DNA from: Fidelibacterota bacterium
Lineage (GTDB): Bacteria; Fidelibacterota; UBA2242
Assembly: GCA_003527965.1 (NCBI GenBank)
Contig: DPVY01000307.1
Location: forward strand, 1 to 7,405
Length of the DNA stretch: 7,405 bases
Reading direction: 5' to 3'
Under the pieces are notes generated by a model that worked only from the letters and a program-made list of their open reading frames with translations, was not told the origin of the DNA and did not search any database. Numbering within the stretch: the first letter of the stretch is position 1; each line of letters opens with the position of its first letter. Below are positions 1 through 5,997 of the stretch, piece by piece. The translations under genes and the position numbers were made by a program.

Positions 1-247
1 ACAAGTGCGAAACTTGAGTAAAATAATTAATACTTCACGATATTTCCTTGAATCATTCGCAAAGTTATTCATCATTCCCATCATCCCGACATATGCTATA
101 TTTCGTGATGCTCCAGCGTGGAAACGGTATTTATCTCGTCCCTAAATTGAATTTGGAAACGAGGATCATGCAGTTTACTCTGCGGCCGAAATCGCGCTGA
201 CAGTTTGAATATATTTGATTTCAAACAACACTTCCGTATTTTTCGGC
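1..247. other. Intergenic region upstream of rqcH, no convincing gene
   Basis: I see no supported gene here. One + frame is open from base 2 to a TAA at 143-145, but its last 14 codons are simply a translation of the repeat at 104-163. The remaining roughly 34 codons resemble no family I know. A small stem-loop at 2-16 (CAAGT, loop GCGAA, ACTTG) lies at the left edge. A possible extended -10 (TGCTATATT, 94-102) sits just before the repeat, but no good -35 lies 16-18 bases upstream, so it is only a weak promoter candidate for rqcH. If it is used, the rqcH leader would contain the repeat hairpins. Confidence 0.6.
104..163. repeat. Degenerate tandem-hairpin intergenic repeat (REP-like)
   Basis: Two adjacent imperfect palindromes lie here. 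The first (104-126) has the core ATGCT-CC-AGCGT at 108-119, with outer CGT (104-106) facing ACG (124-126). The second (135-163) is a 29-base palindrome centred on base 149: the five outermost base pairs (CTCGT with ACGAG) match, then two mismatches follow, then seven further positions pair, one of them G-T. From memory, the arms resemble the widespread bacterial intergenic palindromes of the type GTTCCCACGCTCCAGCGTGG and CTCGTTCCCAAATT. The differences here look like decay, for example about three bases missing from the left arm of hairpin one. The copy number in this genome cannot be judged from one window. Confidence 0.65.
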
Positions 248-1900
248 ATGTTTAACAGTTGGTTTCACATCCGGGCATTAGCAAAATATATGCGGCAAAC
301 TCTGCCCGGCTCCACTATCGGCAATTCTTTCACTTTTCAAAAAGATGAACTCCATATCGCGATTCAGGATTGCGATTCTATCCGGGATATTCACTGTTCT
401 TTTCATTCTGCCCTGCCGTTCCTGAAAACGGAGGAACAGCTGCCTCATCCCAAACACAGAATCGTCCTCTTCAAGGAAATTAACGGAATTCCCGTATCCC
501 GGGTTTCTTGGCACCAGTCCGACCGGCAAATCCTGATTGAGCTGCATCGGCACGGATATCTCCTCTTTCTACTGTATGGCATGAACGGCAATGTGTTCTA
601 TCTGAATAGCGCTCACGAAATCGTCACATCATTTCGGAAAAGCAGGATGCTCCCCGTATTCGATCCCGGGAATTTTACAGGCGAAAAACTATCGCCTATA
701 GAGGAAGCCGCGTTGCATACTTTAATCTCCGAAAACCCTGATATAAATCTATCACAACTTTTTTCCAAAGCGCCGTTTTCGGTGTATTCAAAAACCTTCC
801 TCCGGGAAATCTGTTTTCGGACAAATACTGATGAACAAACACTCGTTGTCAATCTATCGAAAAACCAGATTCGGGACATCTACCGGGAATATATCTCAAT
901 CCTGAAGGCTGTCGATCAAAATATCGCCTGTATTTACGAGACCACGCCGCCGATTTTTTCACTCTTACCCCTGCAACATCTTGCCGGTCAAAGAAAAAAG
1001 CCGTTCGATTCCGTCACTGACGGAACAAATTACTACATTGCCCAATTCTTCAAAACTCATGCTCTTGATGACACCCGTCAGTTCCTGCTGCACCGGCTCA
1101 ACGGCAACCTCCATCTTCTCCAACGCAAATTAGTGAGACAAGAAAAAGAACTGGCAAACCTGCCTACAACCGATAATTACCGAACCTGGGCGGATACAAT
1201 CCTGACGAATATCTATCGGATCGACCAGCGCCTGACATCTATTACTCTTCCAAAGCCTGAGAATCCCGCTGAAGTAATCACAATCCCGCTCAATCCCAAA
1301 CTGACGGCGTCGGAAAATGCCAATAAATACTACGAAAAAAGCAAAATTAGCGAGAAATCCAGAGCACAGCTGCAACTGACGATCGAAACCACCGCAAACG
1401 CCATAAAACGCATTGCCGCCTGGATCGGCGAAGTAGAATCATGTGATAATTTAAAAATACTGCGAAATATTAAATCTTCCATACCTAAAGACCTGCTTGA
1501 GCAAAAAGCCGCCCCAATTGCAGCGAAACGCCTGCCTTACTACTCCTTTACAGTCGGAAAATATACCGTCCTCATCGGTAAAAGCGCCAAAGATAATGAC
1601 CTGCTCAGTTTCAAACACGCCCGCCCCGACGACTTCTGGTTCCATGCCGAACACGGTCCCGGCTCCCACGTCATCGTCCGCAATCCCACCCGCCAGGAAT
1701 CGCTCCCGAATAACATCATCGAAACAGCCGCCGAGATTGCCGCCTTTTACAGCAAAGCCAAACACTCCACCGTAGTGCCGGTAATCTACACCAAACGCAA
1801 ATATATCTGGAAACGCAAAGATATGCCGCCGGGCAGAGTATTCACCAAATTCACGAAGAGTGTGATTGTGAAGCCGCTGGACCCGAGAGGATTTGGATAG
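248..1900 (+). CDS. RqcH-like NFACT protein, ribosome quality control (550 aa)
   Basis: This is a bacterial homologue of Rqc2/NEMF. In characterised members it binds the 50S subunit carrying a stalled peptidyl-tRNA and recruits tRNA-Ala to add C-terminal alanine tails, marking the chain for degradation. Numbering from ATG 248, I see an NFACT-N domain (about 1-150), a helix-hairpin-helix region (about 150-225), a long charged coiled-coil middle (about 270-420, including the family-type ENANKYYEKSK at 356-366) and an NFACT-R domain (about 430-545) with DFWFH at 462-466 and PGSHVIVR at 471-478. Asp92-Arg93 (in SDRQILIEL) appears to match the Asp97-Arg98 pair that B. subtilis RqcH needs for tRNA binding, so the protein is probably active. 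The length fits the family (about 570 aa in B. subtilis). An in-frame TGA at 206-208 limits the start to TTG 215 or ATG 248. I chose ATG 248 because homologues begin close to the HIRALAKYM segment. There is no clear Shine-Dalgarno. It is convergent with the next gene. Confidence 0.88.
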   Translation: MFNSWFHIRALAKYMRQTLPGSTIGNSFTFQKDELHIAIQDCDSIRDIHCSFHSALPFLKTEEQLPHPKHRIVLFKEINGIPVSRVSWHQSDRQILIELHRHGYLLFLLYGMNGNVFYLNSAHEIVTSFRKSRMLPVFDPGNFTGEKLSPIEEAALHTLISENPDINLSQLFSKAPFSVYSKTFLREICFRTNTDEQTLVVNLSKNQIRDIYREYISILKAVDQNIACIYETTPPIFSLLPLQHLAGQRKKPFDSVTDGTNYYIAQFFKTHALDDTRQFLLHRLNGNLHLLQRKLVRQEKELANLPTTDNYRTWADTILTNIYRIDQRLTSITLPKPENPAEVITIPLNPKLTASENANKYYEKSKISEKSRAQLQLTIETTANAIKRIAAWIGEVESCDNLKILRNIKSSIPKDLLEQKAAPIAAKRLPYYSFTVGKYTVLIGKSAKDNDLLSFKHARPDDFWFHAEHGPGSHVIVRNPTRQESLPNNIIETAAEIAAFYSKAKHSTVVPVIYTKRKYIWKRKDMPPGRVFTKFTKSVIVKPLDPRGFG

Positions 1901-1924
1901 CAGTCAATTAATTTATATCAATAT

Positions 1925-1942
1925 CTTACCATATCTGGTAAG
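1925..1942 (+). terminator. Weak stem-loop after rqcH, possible terminator
   Basis: CTTACCA, loop TATC, TGGTAAG form a perfect 7-bp stem starting 25 bases after the rqcH stop. No T-tract follows (TTATGCAA), so it is not a classical intrinsic terminator. It may act as a 3' mRNA stabiliser or be incidental. Confidence 0.25.
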
Positions 1943-2007
1943 TTATGCAAACAAAAATGTTTATCATCTTCAGCAGGTTCCCACCGTTGGGGTGGGGTTG
2001 CCGTGTT

Positions 2008-2075
2008 TACACCTGTCAGGTTTATTAAATATTTCTCCATAAGATTAGATTAATCCTGTAAACCTGACAGGTGTA
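2008..2075. repeat. Perfect 17-bp inverted repeat, MITE-like element
   Basis: The left arm 2008-2024 (TACACCTGTCAGGTTTA) and right arm 2059-2075 are exact reverse complements, separated by 34 AT-rich bases. Each arm contains the near-palindrome ACCTG-T-CAGGT, so each can also fold on itself. The outermost bases are TA at both ends (2008-2009 and 2074-2075), compatible with a TA target duplication around CACCTG...CAGGTG termini. There is no coding capacity. From memory, ACCTGACAGGT-type palindromes are dispersed in some Bacteroidota-like genomes, but I cannot confirm that here. As RNA it would make a long hairpin that could impede transcription from either side, although no T-tract follows. 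Confidence 0.75.
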
Positions 2076-2095
2076 TCACAGCTGTTTATCGTACC

Positions 2096-2117
2096 AAACC
2101 TTCTCAAGGTTTTTCTT
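2096..2117 (+). terminator. Possible intrinsic terminator, + strand reading
   Basis: AAACCTT, loop CTC, AAGGTTT form a perfect 7-bp stem; the T-rich stretch continues as TTCTT, giving five consecutive T after GG. The stem has only two G-C pairs, so it is weak. It lies about 195 bases past the rqcH stop, with the inverted repeat between. On the - strand the stem is followed by GGTACG with no T-tract, so it suits porV-like transcripts less well. Confidence 0.3.
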
Positions 2118-2147
2118 CGTGGTTTATTCCACCGTTTTGTATTATGC

Positions 2148-3212
2148 TCAGAGATACCGTTTCAGAGACTTCCCCAACTCCACAAAATGCAGCGTAATGC
2201 CCACCCGGTGTGACTGACCCAGTTCGGTATATGAGCCACCCATCGCCAGACCGTAATCGATAGCGCCCAGCATGGTTTCCAGTCCGAAGCCCACATGCAT
2301 GCAGCCCAGGTTATCCCGACCGGCGCGCAGCAGGATGAATTTCTTGACCTGAATTTCCAGCCCCAACCGAAAGCCGCTGCTGGTGAAGCCGAGGCTCAGA
2401 TCGGACTGATTGGTCTCCCCTTCAAAAATCATATCCAACCCGGCAGAAGGACGAAAAACGATCGGAATTGCCGATGGCGCAAAAGTATAGACGCCACCTA
2501 ATTGCACCGACGGCAGGATGAATTCGTTGTCGCCGTCAGGATAGTATAAAAATGTAGTGGTAACATCACGCACAATCGCGCCGACTTGGAGTGACGGCAG
2601 CAGTCGATACAGGGCGCTCAGGTTGAATCCAAATCCCCAGGCGTCGGTGCTGCCAAGGGACTTGGAGAGAATTTTAAAATTTCCGCCGATACAGAGTTTT
2701 GAATTGATGGGGCGCGCCATGGCAAGCAATAAAGCATTTTCACTGGCACCAAATTTCCCGATTTTTCCAAAATCCAGACGTTCGCCGGAATCCAACTGCC
2801 CGTTACCGTTATCATCAATTAACGCCGAACGTGTATCGGGAATATCATCCACCCCCAGCCTGAAATAACTGACGCCATAGGCATAACCAGAGTGACCGGG
2901 AAATGCGAGTGAAACATAGTCCAAATTCAGCACACCGCCGAATTCCTCGGTGTGCATGAATTGTCCGGAGAGAACGGAATTCTCTACCAGAAACGCCGGA
3001 TTCCAGTAAACCGCTGCCACAGCCTGCGGTGAAGCAACCGCCGCACCGCCCAGGCTCATTTCCCGGACGCCCATGCCGATCTTCAGAAATTCGCCGGCAT
3101 ATTTATCGCCAAAAGCGAATGCTGATGTCGTAATCATGCAAACCAGCAGCGCAATCTGAAAGAGTCCTGATAATTTGATATATTTATTTTGTTGGATATT
3201 GAAAAATTTCAT
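2148..3212 (-). CDS. PorV/PorQ-family outer-membrane beta-barrel protein (354 aa)
   Basis: The protein has a Sec signal peptide: a hydrophobic stretch at about 14-30, then Ala31-Phe-Ala33 with predicted cleavage after Ala33. The mature start, with GEFLKIGMGVREMSLGGA at about 40-57 followed by AVYWNP (67-72), is the hallmark of the PorV/PorQ (UPF0164-like) family. The rest alternates short hydrophobic and aromatic beta-strands with turns and ends in strands rich in Gly and aromatic residues, as in FadL-like barrels. Characterised PorV and PorQ serve type IX secretion, but many relatives in FCB and neighbouring phyla have no known role, so the function here is open. Residues 133-144 (DDNGNGQLDSGE) match a 12-residue EF-hand-type calcium loop, probably in a surface loop. 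The start follows AGGA with very short spacing. The gene lies 41 bases after mutS on the same strand, so co-transcription is likely, with no evident functional link. Confidence 0.85.
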   Translation of the reverse strand: MKFFNIQQNKYIKLSGLFQIALLVCMITTSAFAFGDKYAGEFLKIGMGVREMSLGGAAVASPQAVAAVYWNPAFLVENSVLSGQFMHTEEFGGVLNLDYVSLAFPGHSGYAYGVSYFRLGVDDIPDTRSALIDDNGNGQLDSGERLDFGKIGKFGASENALLLAMARPINSKLCIGGNFKILSKSLGSTDAWGFGFNLSALYRLLPSLQVGAIVRDVTTTFLYYPDGDNEFILPSVQLGGVYTFAPSAIPIVFRPSAGLDMIFEGETNQSDLSLGFTSSGFRLGLEIQVKKFILLRAGRDNLGCMHVGFGLETMLGAIDYGLAMGGSYTELGQSHRVGITLHFVELGKSLKRYL

Positions 3213-3214
3213 AT

Positions 3215-3218
3215 TCCT
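3215..3218 (-). promoter_or_regulatory. Shine-Dalgarno-like AGGA for the porV-like gene
   Basis: On the - strand TTAGGAAT directly precedes ATG 3212. AGGA leaves only two bases before the start, shorter than the usual 5-9. No other Met or in-frame start lies before the signal peptide's hydrophobic core, so this start is retained although the site may be weak. Confidence 0.35.
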
Positions 3219-3253
3219 AATTGATACGGCATTGCGGATTTATTGTTCCCCGT

Positions 3254-5875
3254 TCAGACGCCGTATTTCTTTTTGAGTTGATCCAGTTTCTGAAGCGCGT
3301 CCATGGGAGTCATGCTGTTGATGTCGACTTCACTGAGTTTCTTGCGCAATTCGCTTTCCAGCTGGTCAAAGAGACCGATTTGGTTTTTATCCGGTTCAGG
3401 TATTTTATGATATTTCGATTTTTCGGTTGGCAATACCCGTTCGTCGCTGCTGAGATTTACCATGATCTCCTTGGCGCGGTGGATTACTTCCATGGGGATA
3501 CCCGCCATCTGAGCCACATGAATTCCGTAGCTTTTATCGCAACCGCCGGGGATAATCTTCCGCAGGAAGACAACTCGATCGCCGTACTCTTTAACGGCAA
3601 CATTCAGATTTTTTACCCGGGGGAACAGCTTTTCCAGCTCCGTTAATTCATGGTAATGAGTGGCAAACAGGGTTTTCGCCGCAACCTCTTTATGATTGTG
3701 GAGATACTCCGTTACTGCCCAGGCAATGGACATGCCGTCATAAGTAGAGGTTCCCCGCCCGATTTCATCCAGCAAGATCAGAGAATGTGGCGTAACGTTG
3801 TTCAGAATATTGGCGGTCTCGTTCATTTCCATCAGGAAAGTAGATTCACCGGCGGCCAGGTTGTCGCTGGCGCCAACGCGGGTAAAGATTTTATCTACTA
3901 CACCGATAGAGGCTTCATCGGCCGGGATGAAACTACCCATCTGTGCCATCAGCACAATAATCCCCACCTGGCGCAGATAGGTTGATTTTCCCGCCATATT
4001 AGGTCCGGTAATAATCAGTATTTGATTGGATTGGTTATCTACGTCGGTGTCGTTCGGCACAAATTTTTCACCAGGCGGCAGGAGTGATTCCACCACGGGA
4101 TGACGACCATCCCTGATATCAATCCGGCTGCTGTCATTCATTTGCGGGCGTGTGTATTTATAGCGGTCGGCGATATGCGCCAGGGTGCCAAGTACATCCA
4201 TTTCGGCAATGATTGCCGCATTTTGCTGGATGGCTTTGATTTCTTTGAGGACTTTTTCACGGATATCCTGAAAAATCGCATACTCGATCTCCGCCATCTT
4301 TTCTTCGGCGGTCAGTAGTTTCTCCTCGTACTCTTTCAGCTCGGGCGTGATAAAGCGCTCGGAATTCACCAGGGTCTGTTTGCGAATATAGGTATCCGGC
4401 ACCTTATCCACGTGAGGCTTGGTGATATCAATATAATAGCCAAAAACTCTATTATAGCCAACCTTGAGCGTCGGAATTTTCAGAGCTTCCCGTTCTTTCG
4501 CCTGCATCTGCAGGATCCACTCTTTACCGTGTTTGATGATATAGCGATATTCGTCAAGTTCTTTGGAGTAGCCGTCCCGGATAAATCCGCCCTCACGGAC
4601 GGACAGCGGAACGTCTTTATCCTTAAGGGCGACGCTCAGTAATTTCACTAATGATTCCAGCGGATGGAGATTCAACTTCAGTTCGCCAAAGATTTTGTCA
4701 TCTGCGAGCAAGGTTAAAATAGCAGGAATCAGATCAAGCGTGGTTCGCAGGGAATTCAATTCTCGCGCCCCGGTACGATTGGCGGCAAGGCGCGATATGA
4801 GCCGCTCCAGATCGCTCATTTGTCCCAGCAATTTCCGTAATTCGCTACGCTGTTTATGATTGTTAAAAAAATATTCCACCCGGTCATGCCGCCGCCTGAT
4901 TTCAGAAATATTGCGCAACGGCGCCCGCATCCATTTCCCCAATAGGCGGCTTCCCATGGGTGTCACGGTCTCATTGATAACCCGAAACAGTGTCCCGCGT
5001 TCACCACCGTTCTGGATAGTTCGAAAGAGTTCCAGATTGCGCTGGGTGAATTCGTCGATCAGCACCACATCCTGATCGCTTTGTAATTTCAGACTGGAGA
5101 TATGTTCAAGATTGGTTTGGTGATTAAGGCGCAGATAGCTGATAACCGGTCCCGCCGCCATGATTCCCATCGCCGCTTTTTCACAACCGAATCCTTTAAG
5201 CGACTGTGTTCTGAAATGACTGATCAGAGTTTCATAAGCCATTTCACGAGAATAGAAATAGTCCTCCATCGGCGTAATACGCAGCACCTGATTGTTGAAT
5301 AAGACGCCAACTTCTTTCTGCTGACGCTCGGCGCAAAGAATCTCCGAGGGTTGCAGCGACAGAACGGATTCTTTCAACCTTGCCAGGGGCGTTTCACTGA
5401 GAAAAAATTCACCGGTAGAGACGTCGATGGTAGCGATACCTGCCGTCGCTTCATTGAAAATCACCGATACCAGATAATTATTCTTTTCCTTTTCCAGATA
5501 ATTGTCGGCAATCGCGGTTCCCGGCGTGACCAGTTCTACAACCTCCCGTTTGACGATGCCCTTAGCCAGCTTAGGATCTTCCATCTGTTCGCATATAGCG
5601 ACTTTCAATCCGGCTTTCAGTAATTTATGCAGATAATTATCGAGAGCGTGATAGGGAAATCCTGCCAGCGGAACCGTGGCGGCTTTGCCGTTAGCACGTT
5701 TGGTCAGGGTAATGTTCAAGATTTTTGCAGCGGTTTTGGCGTCTTCCCGGAAAGTTTCGTAAAAATCTCCCATACGAAAAAGCAGCAGAGCGTCGGGATG
5801 CTTGGCTTTGATGGCGCTGAACTGCCGCATTACGGGAGTGGATTCATCGATATGGTCAGTCTTCTTAGTCATCAT
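3254..5875 (-). CDS. mutS: DNA mismatch repair protein MutS (873 aa)
   Basis: MutS binds mismatches and small loops, and on ATP binding becomes a sliding clamp that recruits MutL. All domains are present and of normal length. The mismatch-binding Phe-X-Glu is Phe38-Tyr-Glu40 in RMGDFYETF (E. coli Phe36/Glu38). The connector, lever and clamp domains span about 130-570. The ATPase has Walker A GPNMAGKST at 624-632, the signature-like STFLMEM at 678-684, Walker B LLDE at 701-704 and His740 in FATHYHEL. A helix-turn-helix dimer segment (KSYGIHVAQMAGIP) lies at about 781-794. QIGLF at 832-836 fits a beta-clamp-binding motif, and SMTPMDALQKLDQLKKK at 854-870 is the usual C-terminal tetramerisation helix. 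The start ATGATG is supported because STPVMRQ at 12-18 aligns with TPMMQQ of E. coli at the same distance from the Phe motif. No strong Shine-Dalgarno is visible. mutL is not in the window. Confidence 0.97.
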   Translation of the reverse strand: MMTKKTDHIDESTPVMRQFSAIKAKHPDALLLFRMGDFYETFREDAKTAAKILNITLTKRANGKAATVPLAGFPYHALDNYLHKLLKAGLKVAICEQMEDPKLAKGIVKREVVELVTPGTAIADNYLEKEKNNYLVSVIFNEATAGIATIDVSTGEFFLSETPLARLKESVLSLQPSEILCAERQQKEVGVLFNNQVLRITPMEDYFYSREMAYETLISHFRTQSLKGFGCEKAAMGIMAAGPVISYLRLNHQTNLEHISSLKLQSDQDVVLIDEFTQRNLELFRTIQNGGERGTLFRVINETVTPMGSRLLGKWMRAPLRNISEIRRRHDRVEYFFNNHKQRSELRKLLGQMSDLERLISRLAANRTGARELNSLRTTLDLIPAILTLLADDKIFGELKLNLHPLESLVKLLSVALKDKDVPLSVREGGFIRDGYSKELDEYRYIIKHGKEWILQMQAKEREALKIPTLKVGYNRVFGYYIDITKPHVDKVPDTYIRKQTLVNSERFITPELKEYEEKLLTAEEKMAEIEYAIFQDIREKVLKEIKAIQQNAAIIAEMDVLGTLAHIADRYKYTRPQMNDSSRIDIRDGRHPVVESLLPPGEKFVPNDTDVDNQSNQILIITGPNMAGKSTYLRQVGIIVLMAQMGSFIPADEASIGVVDKIFTRVGASDNLAAGESTFLMEMNETANILNNVTPHSLILLDEIGRGTSTYDGMSIAWAVTEYLHNHKEVAAKTLFATHYHELTELEKLFPRVKNLNVAVKEYGDRVVFLRKIIPGGCDKSYGIHVAQMAGIPMEVIHRAKEIMVNLSSDERVLPTEKSKYHKIPEPDKNQIGLFDQLESELRKKLSEVDINSMTPMDALQKLDQLKKKYGV

Positions 5876-5997
5876 AATACGGCTTTAAATATAAGGAATC
5901 GCCGGTGATATTGGAAATTGATATTTTTGGAGTGCGCCGGTAATATCGCTGTCGACTACGCATACTTAAACCTGATCTACTTTATTTTTGTGAATAA
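5876..5997. other. Gap between selB and mutS with direct repeat, possible mutS promoter
   Basis: This 122-base gap has no gene and cannot hold a recognisable tRNA-Sec. On the + strand CGCCGGTGATAT (5900-5911) and CGCCGGTAATAT (5935-5946) form an 11/12 direct repeat, preceded by related GGAAT and GGAGTG, at 35-base spacing. On the - strand a weak sigma-70-like pair faces mutS: TTTCCA (5912-5917), an 18-base spacer and TATATT (5888-5893), which would start transcription just before ATG 5875. No clear intrinsic terminator follows the selB stop, so read-through from selB is equally possible. Confidence 0.4.

Larger units (their letters stand above)
1901..2147. other. Intergenic region between convergent genes, repeat-rich
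   Basis: No gene is visible. The region separates the 3' ends of rqcH (+) and the porV-like gene (-). It contains, in order, a 7-bp AT-rich stem-loop (1925-1942), a GC-rich stem-loop CCCACC-GTTGG-GGTGGG (1980-1996), a perfect 17-bp inverted repeat (2008-2024 with 2059-2075), an 8-base palindrome ACAGCTGT (2078-2085), a stem-loop followed by T-rich sequence (2096-2117) and a 4-bp GTGG/CCAC hairpin (2119-2132). Such crowding of hairpins between convergent genes fits a mixture of transcription termination and repeat insertion. Confidence 0.7.

Noticed and set aside
2..145. Open + frame from the window edge to a TAA, possibly the end of an upstream gene
   Set aside because: The last 14 codons are the translation of the repeat at 104-163, and the remaining part matches no family I recognise. 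About 47 open codons can occur by chance.
168..200. Ten-codon ORF MQFTLRPKSR preceded by GAGG, a possible leader peptide for rqcH
   Set aside because: The GAGG overlaps the right end of the repeat palindrome (161-164), its spacing to the ATG is only three bases, and the peptide has no attenuator-like codon run. It is most likely incidental.
215..247. Upstream TTG start for rqcH adding 11 residues
   Set aside because: It has no Shine-Dalgarno, and the extra residues precede the conserved NFACT-N start. ATG 248 gives the expected N-terminus.
3254..3256. TGA stop of mutS as a selenocysteine codon, given selB nearby
   Set aside because: MutS ends at its normal C-terminal helix, and the sequence after the TGA adds only a few codons before another stop, with no SECIS-like hairpin.
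3221..3646. Long + strand open frame opposite the 3' part of mutS (141 codons), and similar antisense frames across mutS, selB and the porV-like gene
   Set aside because: They lie opposite well-supported conserved genes, resemble no family, and are the usual antisense shadows of biased codon use.
5876..5997. tRNA-Sec or other small RNA gene in the selB-mutS gap
   Set aside because: I found no cloverleaf, acceptor/T-arm signature or CCA end, and the usable space barely fits a tRNA-Sec of about 95 bases.
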